The notes beneath the pieces were generated by a model. It saw only the letters and a program-made list of their open reading frames with translations. It had not been told where the DNA came from and did not search any database. DNA of 15,806 nt from CAZAMP01 sp964486455 (GTDB taxonomy: Bacteria; Eisenbacteria; RBG-16-71-46; CAZAMP01), in contig CAZAMP010000071.1 of NCBI GenBank assembly GCA_964486455.1, positions 1 to 15,806 of the forward strand, given 5' to 3'. Position numbers and translations under genes: made by a program. Shown here one piece after another: positions 1 to 6,254 of this stretch (positions within the stretch are counted from its first letter, which is position 1; each line of letters starts with the position of its first letter).

Positions 1-124
1 CGGCGTAATGAAGCAAGAGCCGTTCGATGTTTCAACTAGATTTGGGATTGCCCCATGCAGCGGTCGCGCTAAGAACCATCGCTGTCATCAGTGCGATGAC
101 TGTTAGCATTCGTGTTTTTCGCAA
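1..124 (-). pseudogene. 5' end of an exported protein gene, apparently frameshifted (partial at window edge)
   Basis: Read on the minus strand, a strong Shine-Dalgarno AAGGAGG (complement of 131-137) sits 6 nt before a TTG start at 124-122. The first 30 codons encode a clear signal peptide: a basic start (L/M-R-K-T-R), a hydrophobic core (MLTVIALMTAMVLSATA) and A-W-G at the cleavage region. That frame stops at a TGA at 34-32. Shifting frame at the GGGG run (complement of 51-54) gives A-W-A-I-P-N-L-V-E-T-S-N-G-S-C-F-I-T-P, which is open to the window edge and looks like the mature start of a secreted protein. I infer a one-base deletion or insertion in the G run, either real or a sequencing error. 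The alternative is a genuine 30-aa peptide or a Sec UGA, which I find less likely. The function of the downstream protein cannot be seen. It is divergent from the gene at 598. Confidence 0.4.
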
Positions 125-597
125 ATCGGACCTCCTTGGACTTTGATGTTGCTGCCTCGCCCGGTAGAACCGTGGCGCTGTTGACGATGAACAAGCATAT
201 CACGAGCGTCGTTTGTGAATCAAACGCTTTTCAAAAATGTAAAGTGGCGGTTACCAAAGATGCGCGAGTTAATTGGCATGTCCTTCTAATGCGTTTATAT
301 GCATTGTGTTATGAGTGCGCATTTCGGATGGGATATTTAAGGAATGAGGCTTATAAATGACCTGCCAGTCAGCGAACCCGAATCCGATTCGGCCTAGAAT
401 CTCAAGATATCTCCCATTTGTCACAACAATTGTCCTCCATCGCATGATCGCCGGAGCGCTGCACCCATTCTGAGCGAGCATGCTATGCTTATTGTGAGCC
501 GGCCGCGCCGGTAGTCTTTTCGATATCGGCCCCGTTCGCTGGGGTCGGTCTCTTATGCCGTCATATATTGTTGTCTCTCATCTCAGAGGAGTTCTTC
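125..597. other. intergenic region without a supportable gene
   Basis: This 473-bp stretch is less GC-rich than the rest of the window and separates two divergent exported-protein genes. Short open frames exist (for example 112-360 plus and 269-481 minus), but they have no good ribosome binding site, no recognisable motif and no coding-like composition. A small inverted repeat, CGTTTG-TGAAT-CAAACG (210-226), followed by CTTTT could be a weak terminator or operator. A TATATT at 564-569 might be part of a promoter for the gene at 598, but no convincing -35 accompanies it. Confidence 0.5.
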
Positions 598-2640
598 ATG
601 CACCGCCGTCTACGAATCCCCCTTCTCTCTCTGACATTCTGTGTTGCCGGCGTATCCCTCGCCTCTGCCGATGTCGTCATCAACGAAATCATGTACAACA
701 GTGCCGGCGTTGACAGCGAGTACGTCGAAATCGTGAACGCGGGCACCGGTTCAATGGATGTCTCGGGGTGGATGCTCAAGGACAGCGATGACGGTCATAT
801 ATTCCCCGTACCCGCCGGGACGACCCTGGAGCCTGGCGAGTTCCTCGTGTTCTGCGGCGACACCGCGGCGATCAAGGCCAAGTACGGGGATATCCCGGTC
901 GTCGGGAACCTCAGCTTCAACTTCGGCAATAGCGGCGATCAGGTGCGTCTCTTCGACAGCGGGTTCAGTCTGCGTGACATCGTGGCCTACGACGACGCGC
1001 CGCCGTGGCCACCCGAGGCGGACGGCGACGGCCCGTCGCTCGAGCTTGTGAGCCCGCATCTCGACAACAATCTTCCGACGAGCTGGGCCGCGAGCACCAA
1101 CGGCTATCCTCACGGCACGCCGGGTGCCGAGAACAGCGTCTACACGGCCGACCAGCCGCCGCTCATCTCGGAGGTCGCCCGCAACATCCCACTGCCGACA
1201 CACGACGATGCCGTGACCGTCACGGCGCGGGTGAGCGACGATCGGTCACTCATCGACGTGTCGTTGTTCGTGGACGAGGGTGGTGGCTTCGTCGCGCACG
1301 CCATGGCCGATGATGGACTGAGCGGAGATGGCGCGGCGGACGATTCCACCTACGGAGCAACGATTGCATCCCAGGCGACAGAAACCGTTGTTCGCTACTA
1401 CGTTTCGGCCACCGACAACTTCGGGCAGACGACGACAGACCCGTCGAACGCTCCCAGTGACTACTACGCCTATACGGTCGACTACCTACCGCCCGACATT
1501 GTGATCCATGAAGTTCTCGCCGTGAACCAAAGTGGTGCGATGGACGAGATGGCGGAGTTCGAGGATTGGATCGAGCTGCGAAACAGCGGCGACGAAACGG
1601 TGAATCTCGGTGGGATGTTCCTGAGCGATGACTTCGGCGCGAGCCGACAGTGGGAATTCCCCAACACGATTCTCGGTCCCGGCGAGTTTCTCATTGTCTG
1701 GGCCGACGATGAAGTGGCGGAAGGGCCACTCCACGCGAGTTTCAAGTTGTCGAGTCTCGGCGAGAGCGCGGCGATCTTCGAGACCGTGGATCACGGCAAT
1801 GTAATGATCGATGGTTTCACGTTCGGATTGCAGAGCCCGGATGTGTCGTTCGGATACCTTCCCGAAGACGGCACGGCGCCTGAATACCTGAACGATCCGA
1901 CGCCGGGCGCAAGCAACGCGACGTCGACCTTGTACTCAAAGGTATGCATCAATGAGTTCATGACCACGTCGGTGGCCGGTGGGACGGACGACTGGGTCGA
2001 GCTGATGAATAGAGGTGCCGGTCCTATCGATATCAGCGGTTGGCATATCTCGGACGACGTGACGGATCCGCTCAAGTACGCGATCCCGAGCGGGACCATT
2101 CTTTATCCCGGCATGTACTACGTTGTCACGGAGGACTCGCTCGGATTCGGCTTCGCATCCGATGGAAGTGAAGCCATCATGCTGACCAACGCGGATGGCG
2201 TCACCGGCCAGGACTACTACGATCACGGCCCTCAGACGCCGGACATCAGCGAGGGACGTACCCCGAACGGTATGGCCTACTGGCACTTTTTCTGGCCCTC
2301 CACGCCCGGGGCGCCGAACGGCGACCCGATCGCCGTCGACGAACCCGAGACGGTCGCGCCGAGCGCGTTTCACCTAGGGGCCGGCCGTCCCAATCCGTTC
2401 TTCCGGGCGACGCGGATCTCTTTCGACCTGCCGCACGCAACTAGTGTGAAGGTTGCCGTCTTCGATGTCGCCGGGCGCCTGGTGCGCGTGCTCGAGCACG
2501 GTGCGCTCGCCCCCGGATCGTACGTTGTGCCCTGGGACGGACGCGACACCGCCGGGCGTAACGTTGGCAGTGGGCGCTACTTCGTGAGAGTGGAGACGCC
2601 CGAGCGGAGCGTGACGACCTCGGTGGTGCGTCTGCGCTGA
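598..2640 (+). CDS. secreted multi-domain lamin-tail-domain (LTD) protein with FlgD-like C-terminal sorting domain
   Basis: A 680-aa exported protein. The ATG at 598 is chosen because AGAGGAG (585-591) lies 6 nt upstream and the protein then begins with a classic signal peptide (MHRRLRIPLLSLTF...ASA, cleavage near residue 24). Three LTD-like repeats follow: about residues 25-130 (DVVINEIMYN...EYVEIVN), 310-420 (DIVIHEVLA...DWIELRNSG) and 455-560 (KVCINEFMT...DWVELMNRG). An Ig-like segment at about 195-305 separates the first two. The last 85 residues are a FlgD-Ig / type IX-like sorting domain (GRPNPFFRATRISFDLP, VFDVAGRLVRVLE, WDGRDTAGRNVGSGRYFVR). LTD domains are beta-sandwiches found in extracellular bacterial proteins, often with nucleases or CotH, but no catalytic domain is visible here. 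A surface adhesive or scaffold role is inference. It converges with the minus-strand gene, whose stop lies 3 bp beyond its own. Confidence 0.88.
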   Translation: MHRRLRIPLLSLTFCVAGVSLASADVVINEIMYNSAGVDSEYVEIVNAGTGSMDVSGWMLKDSDDGHIFPVPAGTTLEPGEFLVFCGDTAAIKAKYGDIPVVGNLSFNFGNSGDQVRLFDSGFSLRDIVAYDDAPPWPPEADGDGPSLELVSPHLDNNLPTSWAASTNGYPHGTPGAENSVYTADQPPLISEVARNIPLPTHDDAVTVTARVSDDRSLIDVSLFVDEGGGFVAHAMADDGLSGDGAADDSTYGATIASQATETVVRYYVSATDNFGQTTTDPSNAPSDYYAYTVDYLPPDIVIHEVLAVNQSGAMDEMAEFEDWIELRNSGDETVNLGGMFLSDDFGASRQWEFPNTILGPGEFLIVWADDEVAEGPLHASFKLSSLGESAAIFETVDHGNVMIDGFTFGLQSPDVSFGYLPEDGTAPEYLNDPTPGASNATSTLYSKVCINEFMTTSVAGGTDDWVELMNRGAGPIDISGWHISDDVTDPLKYAIPSGTILYPGMYYVVTEDSLGFGFASDGSEAIMLTNADGVTGQDYYDHGPQTPDISEGRTPNGMAYWHFFWPSTPGAPNGDPIAVDEPETVAPSAFHLGAGRPNPFFRATRISFDLPHATSVKVAVFDVAGRLVRVLEHGALAPGSYVVPWDGRDTAGRNVGSGRYFVRVETPERSVTTSVVRLR

Positions 2641-2643
2641 CGG

Positions 2644-2892
2644 TCAGCTCACCGAAAACCATCGATCCTTCTCAGCGTCGTAGCCGACGATGAGGACCTC
2701 TCTGGTGGCGAGTCGCAGCTTGAAGTAGTGGATGGTCGGCCTGCCGGCGGTGCGGCCACCCTCATACCAGCGGTCTTCGATGGCCGTGACCGTGATCTCG
2801 ACCCCATCCCGGACAACGGCGATCGGCTCGTCGTCATAGCGCGTTTCTGACCGACAGCGAACGACGATTTCTCGCTCCGCGCCTCGTATCAT
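2644..2892 (-). CDS. small conserved protein, DUF6504-like
   Basis: An 82-aa protein if read from the ATG at 2892, which has GGGAG five nt upstream on the minus strand. A longer reading from an ATG at 2964 (106 aa) is possible but has only a weak ribosome site, and its extra residues look non-conserved. The core pattern (EPIAVVRDG, VTAIEDRWYEGG, IHYFKLRL, VLIVGYDAEKDRWF) resembles the small DUF6504 family, which has a basic/aromatic pattern ending in YD..(K/R)DRWF. This assignment is from memory of the pattern and is tentative. There is no signal peptide, membrane segment or metal-binding cysteine pair. It is convergent with the LTD gene and divergent from the kor-hdr operon. The function is unknown. 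Confidence 0.6.
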   Translation of the reverse strand: MIRGAEREIVVRCRSETRYDDEPIAVVRDGVEITVTAIEDRWYEGGRTAGRPTIHYFKLRLATREVLIVGYDAEKDRWFSVS

Positions 2893-3037
2893 TGGGTCTC
2901 CCGCCATCTGGGTTTCAGGGCCGCGATATGAATCGATTGGTGTTCTGAGAGTAGTGCGATTCATATCTCGCCGGCTGAGGCGCCGCCACCGCGCCCCAGA
3001 ATTCCGACCCCTCGTCGGAGGGTACCTATCTCGATTG

Positions 3038-3076
3038 CATTGTACGACAATGTATTAGGCGCCGAACGAACGTTCG
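3038..3076. promoter_or_regulatory. two palindromes upstream of the promoter (possible operators)
   Basis: CATTGT-ACG-ACAATG (3038-3052) is a perfect 6+6 inverted repeat. CGAACGTTCG (3067-3076) is a perfect 10-bp palindrome. Both lie within 60 bp upstream of the candidate -35 box, the usual place for an activator or for a repressor of the divergent gene. No regulator family is recognised from these sequences. Confidence 0.35.
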
Positions 3077-3093
3077 CTATGCACAAGATTTTT

Positions 3094-3122
3094 TTGACAA
3101 AATTTGTTGATATTCTTCTAAA
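3094..3122 (+). promoter_or_regulatory. candidate sigma70-type promoter of the kor-hdr operon
   Basis: A perfect -35 TTGACA (3094-3099) is followed after 17 nt by TCTAAA (3117-3122), which matches the -10 consensus at 4 of 6 positions. It lies in the AT-rich core. The 11-bp palindrome ACAAA-A-TTTGT (3097-3107) overlaps the -35 box. The direct repeat TATTCGA occurs at 3125-3131 and 3145-3151, exactly 20 bp apart (two helical turns), at and just after the expected start site. Both could be binding sites for a repressor. Confidence 0.45.
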
Positions 3123-3174
3123 AATATTCGATCATTATGTTGACTATTCGAACGAGCTTGTCTCTTCGGTCGTC

Positions 3175-3202
3175 GCGTGAATTGCCGGGTCGGAATTCAC
3201 GC
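3175..3202 (+). promoter_or_regulatory. leader hairpin, 9-bp perfect stem
   Basis: GCGTGAATT (3175-3183), a 10-nt spacer and AATTCACGC (3194-3202) form a perfect inverted repeat in the presumed 5' leader, about 75-100 nt before the korD start. It has no U tract, so it is not a typical terminator. It could be an operator dimer site or an RNA structure affecting the leader. Confidence 0.4.
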
Positions 3203-3214
3203 ATCTACAACTTC

Positions 3215-3242
3215 GACCGTCGGCCCGACGGTCACCTGTGAC
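3215..3242 (+). promoter_or_regulatory. overlapping palindromes in the leader
   Basis: GACCGTCGG-C-CCGACGGTC (3215-3233) is a perfect 9+1+9 palindrome. It overlaps GTCAC-CT-GTGAC (3231-3242), a perfect 5+2+5 repeat. The two share three bases and cannot both be full hairpins in one RNA, so they could be mutually exclusive folds or adjacent protein sites. They end 36 nt before the korD ATG. Confidence 0.4.
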
Positions 3243-3277
3243 GTCGGACCGGCGATCGCCCGGGAGAGGACGAGGCC

Positions 3278-3577
3278 ATGAAGTACTGGCGAGTACCTCT
3301 TGACGTTCACGAGGTCAAGATACCCCGGGGCGAGATCCACCTCATCGTCAACCGCTGCAAGGGCTGCGAATTCTGCGTCGAGTTCTGCCCGCGCGGTGTC
3401 CTCGAGATGTCGACCGCATTCAACACGAAAGGGTATCACTATCCCGAAGTGATCAAGCCCGATCTTTGTGTGGAATGTGATCTCTGTGAGGTGATCTGTC
3501 CCGACTTTGCGATCTTCTGCCTGCCGCAGGAAGAAGGGGCGGTCATCGGGGAGGAGGCGAAGAATGCCGCAAGCTGA
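3278..3577 (+). CDS. korD: 2-oxoacid:ferredoxin oxidoreductase, ferredoxin-like delta subunit
   Basis: A 99-aa ferredoxin-type subunit that carries electrons from the catalytic KorAB core to ferredoxin or a partner complex in the cytoplasm. It has two complete 4Fe-4S motifs, CKGCEFCVEFCP (Cys 27, 30, 33, 37) and CVECDLCEVICP (Cys 64, 67, 70, 74). The motif pair and size are usual for KorD/PorD-type subunits. The ATG at 3278 is preceded by AGAGGA with a 7-nt spacer. It is the first gene of the operon and its end overlaps korA by 14 bp, which suggests translational coupling. Confidence 0.88.
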   Translation: MKYWRVPLDVHEVKIPRGEIHLIVNRCKGCEFCVEFCPRGVLEMSTAFNTKGYHYPEVIKPDLCVECDLCEVICPDFAIFCLPQEEGAVIGEEAKNAAS

Positions 3578-4724
3578 CCCCAAGCACGTTCTGACCGGCA
3601 GTCACTATCTCGATGGTGACCACGCGTGTGCGGAAGGTGCGATAGCGGCGGGCTGCAACTTCGCCGCGGGGTATCCGATCACGCCGTCAACGGAGGTCGT
3701 GGAACGGTTCGCGCGCCGCATTCCAACGGTCGGCGGAACGTTCATTCAGATGGAAGACGAGATGGCGTCCATGGCTGCGGTCTTGGGTGCCACGTGGGGT
3801 GGAGCGAAGACCATGACGGTCACCTCGGGCCCCGGGTTCAGCCTCATGATGGAGAACATCGGGCTGGGGGTGATGCTCGAAACGCCGTGTGTCGTCGTGA
3901 ACGTTCAGCGCGGTGGACCGTCCACGGGGCTTCCCACGATGGTCGGCCAGGGCGACATCATGCAGGCTCGGTGGGGGTCGCACGGCGACTACGAGCTCAT
4001 CTCCGTTGCCCCTCAGTCGCCGCAAGAGGCGTTCTGGTTCACGATCGACGCGTTCAACTTCTCCGAAAAGTACCGTGTTCCCGTATTCGTCATGTTGGAC
4101 GAGTGCATCGGCCACATGACCGAGAAGGTGGTGATCCCGACCGCCGACGAGATCGAGCTGGAACCTCGGCGACTCACGAACAAGTCGCCCGAGGAGTATC
4201 TGCCGTATGCGTGTGGTGACGACATGATTCCGGAAATGGCGCATGCCGGAGACGGCTATCGCTATCATATCACCGGGCTCACGCATGATGAGCGGGGCTA
4301 CCCCGACATGACCGTGGAAACCCAGGACGTGCTCGTGCGGAGGCTCTGCGACAAGATTCGCAACAACACCAACGAGATCGTCAAACTGGACAAAGAGGAA
4401 CTCGATGGCGCCGACGTCGTGCTCGTCTCGTACGGGATCACCTCCCGCGTTTCACGTGCCGCGATCGACGGCGCGCGCGCAAACGGCATCTCGGTCGGGA
4501 GCTTGCGATTCCGGACGGTGTGGCCGTTTCCGGAGGAGCAGATCGAAGACCTGGCCGCCAAGGTGAAGGCGTTCGTCGTTCCGGAAATCAACTACGGACA
4601 GCTCTCCCTCGAGGTCGAGCGCTGTTCGCACGGCAAAGCGCCCGTGGTTCAAGTGCCGCACATGGGTGGCGGGGTGCACGATCCCGCGGTCATTCAGCAG
4701 GCGATCGAGGAGGCGGTGCGATGA
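3564..4724 (+). CDS. korA: 2-oxoacid:ferredoxin oxidoreductase alpha subunit (2-oxoglutarate type)
   Basis: A 386-aa alpha subunit of a thiamine-diphosphate 2-oxoacid:acceptor oxidoreductase. With KorB it interconverts a 2-oxoacid plus CoA with acyl-CoA, CO2 and reduced ferredoxin. The N-terminal pyrimidine-binding domain shows GDHACAEGAIAAG and AAGYPITPSTEVVE. The middle shows MEDEMASM, TVTSGPGFSLMMENIG and QRGGPSTGLPT. The C-terminal domain has VLVSYGITSRVSR and the late motif GQLSLEVE. The segment HITGLTHDERGYP is typical of KorA proteins annotated as 2-oxoglutarate-specific, but the true substrate is not certain from sequence. The ATG at 3564 follows GGAGG and gives a KorA of normal length. 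An upstream reading from 3507 would run far into korD and adds non-conserved residues. Its stop overlaps the korB start in ATGA. Confidence 0.9.
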   Translation: MPQADPKHVLTGSHYLDGDHACAEGAIAAGCNFAAGYPITPSTEVVERFARRIPTVGGTFIQMEDEMASMAAVLGATWGGAKTMTVTSGPGFSLMMENIGLGVMLETPCVVVNVQRGGPSTGLPTMVGQGDIMQARWGSHGDYELISVAPQSPQEAFWFTIDAFNFSEKYRVPVFVMLDECIGHMTEKVVIPTADEIELEPRRLTNKSPEEYLPYACGDDMIPEMAHAGDGYRYHITGLTHDERGYPDMTVETQDVLVRRLCDKIRNNTNEIVKLDKEELDGADVVLVSYGITSRVSRAAIDGARANGISVGSLRFRTVWPFPEEQIEDLAAKVKAFVVPEINYGQLSLEVERCSHGKAPVVQVPHMGGGVHDPAVIQQAIEEAVR

Positions 4725-5635
4725 TCAAACCCAGTGAAGAACAGCATCCCATCGAGCACCTGTTGCGCTCCGAGCGACTCCCGCACATCTGGTGCGCGAC
4801 CTGCGGAATAGGGACCGCGCTCAAGTGCTTCGCTGAAGCGATCGGGCGCTCCGGTCTCGACGAGGAGAAGATCGCCATCGTATCCGGAATCGGCTGTACG
4901 GGGCGGGTGGCCGGATACGCCAGGCTCGATTCGTATCACTCGACACACGGGCGCCCGATACCGTTTGCGACGGGGTTGAAGCTCGCGAATCGTGATCTCA
5001 AGGTCGTCGTCTTCAGCGGAGACGGAGACCTGTCGGGAATCGGAGGAAACCATTTGATCCATGCCGCCCGGCGGAACATGGATCTCACGATCATCTGCGT
5101 GAACAACTTCATCTACGGGATGACCGGCGGGCAGGCCGCGCCGACTACGCCTCCGACGGCGAACACGTCGACCACGCCCCACGGCGCCTACGAGCCGCCG
5201 TTCAACCTGCCAAATCTGATGGAGGCATGCGGGGCGTGCTACGTGGCGCGCTGGACGGCACTCCACGTTCGTCGGCTCACAACCGCGATGACCGAGGCGC
5301 TGCTCAAGCCGGGCTTCTCGTTCGTCGAAGTGATCACGCCGTGCGCGACGCTATACGCGCGCCGTAACCACCTTGGCAGCGGCTACGATCTCATGAAGTT
5401 CTACCACGATAACAGCGAGATCAAGCACGGGGCGGACACGCGCGAACTGGGTATCGGGTATCAGACCAAGATCATCGTGGGCAAGTTCGTCGACATCGAA
5501 CGGCCGACGTGGCACCAGCTCAGTGACGAGCAGCACGACCGGCGGCTGGGCGAGAAGTTCTTCCGCCATGAGGAGATGACGGCGAAAGAAAAGCCGGCGA
5601 AGAAAGAAACGAGCGAGGTGGCGAGCAATGCCTAG
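4721..5635 (+). CDS. korB: 2-oxoacid:ferredoxin oxidoreductase beta subunit (thiamine diphosphate-binding)
   Basis: A 304-aa beta subunit that binds thiamine diphosphate and one 4Fe-4S cluster. The cofactor/Mg motif GDGD begins at residue 100 and ends in CVNN at 126-129. Cluster ligands expected for the family are visible as WCATC (Cys 25, 28), GIGC (Cys 59) and TPC (Cys 208). The motif HSTHGRPIPFATGLKLAN is characteristic of KorB-type enzymes. The last 20 or so residues are a Lys/Glu-rich low-complexity tail (KEKPAKKETSE). A similar Lys-rich tail ends the fused HdrA encoded at 10839-13328, which may be a lineage habit or an interaction tail. The start overlaps korA by 4 bp and the end overlaps korC by 8 bp. 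Confidence 0.9.
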   Translation: MIKPSEEQHPIEHLLRSERLPHIWCATCGIGTALKCFAEAIGRSGLDEEKIAIVSGIGCTGRVAGYARLDSYHSTHGRPIPFATGLKLANRDLKVVVFSGDGDLSGIGGNHLIHAARRNMDLTIICVNNFIYGMTGGQAAPTTPPTANTSTTPHGAYEPPFNLPNLMEACGACYVARWTALHVRRLTTAMTEALLKPGFSFVEVITPCATLYARRNHLGSGYDLMKFYHDNSEIKHGADTRELGIGYQTKIIVGKFVDIERPTWHQLSDEQHDRRLGEKFFRHEEMTAKEKPAKKETSEVASNA

Positions 5636-6254
5636 ACAGGAGATCCGAATCACCGGATACGGCGGGCAGGGGATCATCCTGACCGGGTACATCTTCGGAA
5701 AGGCCGCCGCGATCTTCGATGATCGATACTCAACGATGACGCAGAGCTTCGGCCCGGAGGCGCGCGGCAGCGCCTGTGCCGCCGCCCTCGTCCTCGATGA
5801 TGAGTTCATCGCCTATCCGTATCTGAGAAACACGGACGTGCTGATCGGGCTCTCTCGCGAGGGGTACGAGAAGTACGAGCCGGAGCTAAAGGAAGAGGGT
5901 GGGATCCTCATCTACGATCAGGACATGGTGGAGCCGGCTCCGCCACGGGGATCGATCCAGATGCACGGCATCCCGGCGGCGCGCATCGCCGAAGATCTCG
6001 GCAAGCGCATCGTTCAGAACATCGTGGTGGTCGGGTATGCGACGGCCGTCGCGGGTATCGTATCGAAGGAAGCAGCGCAAAAGGCCGTGGAATCATCAGT
6101 TCCATCGGCTCTCGTTGAACTGAACCTTAAGGCGTTCGAGAAGGGATATGAATTCCACGAACAGTCGGGGGGTTCTGGTGATCGGGGGCGGGATCACGGG
6201 GATACAGACGTCTCTGGATCTCGCGAAAGCCGGGTTTCGGGTACACCTGGTTGA
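5628..6254 (+). CDS. korC: 2-oxoacid:ferredoxin oxidoreductase gamma subunit
   Basis: A 208-aa gamma subunit, the small domain that completes the KorABCD complex. The N-terminus has the family signature ITGYGGQGIILTG (residues 8-20), followed by FGPEARGSACAA and a NIVVVGYATAVAG segment near residue 143. Homologous-looking sequence ends at about residue 178 (KAFEKGYEFHEQ). The last 30 residues are Gly/Ser/Asp/Arg-rich and are simply the second reading of the Rossmann-fold start of hdrA, because the two genes overlap by 107 bp. That is unusually long for this operon, where the other overlaps are 4-23 bp. The extra tail is probably a by-product of the overlap, or a lost stop or frameshift near 6160. 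The ATG at 5628 overlaps the korB end. Confidence 0.85.
   Translation: MPRQEIRITGYGGQGIILTGYIFGKAAAIFDDRYSTMTQSFGPEARGSACAAALVLDDEFIAYPYLRNTDVLIGLSREGYEKYEPELKEEGGILIYDQDMVEPAPPRGSIQMHGIPAARIAEDLGKRIVQNIVVVGYATAVAGIVSKEAAQKAVESSVPSALVELNLKAFEKGYEFHEQSGGSGDRGRDHGDTDVSGSRESRVSGTPG

Larger units (their letters stand above)
2893..3277. other. operon control region and 5' leader, rich in palindromes
   Basis: This is the gap between the small minus-strand gene and korD. It contains an AT-rich core (3080-3150) in an otherwise GC-rich window and a candidate sigma70-type promoter. Several perfect inverted repeats lie both upstream of the promoter and in the presumed transcribed leader of about 150 nt. 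No coding sequence is supported. The individual elements are listed separately. Confidence 0.6.

Noticed and set aside
210..231. CGTTTG-TGAAT-CAAACG hairpin with CTTTT as a terminator
   Set aside because: No plus-strand gene ends upstream of it and the stem is short and AT-containing, so it is only mentioned as a weak possibility.
112..481. Short open frames in the left intergenic region
   Set aside because: The plus frame at 112-360 and the minus frame at 269-481 have no ribosome site, no domain pattern and unlikely composition.
2644..2964. Longer start for the small minus-strand gene
   Set aside because: The 24 extra residues have no conserved look and the start at 2964 has only a weak ribosome site. 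The ATG at 2892 has GGGAG at good spacing. The longer form is not excluded.
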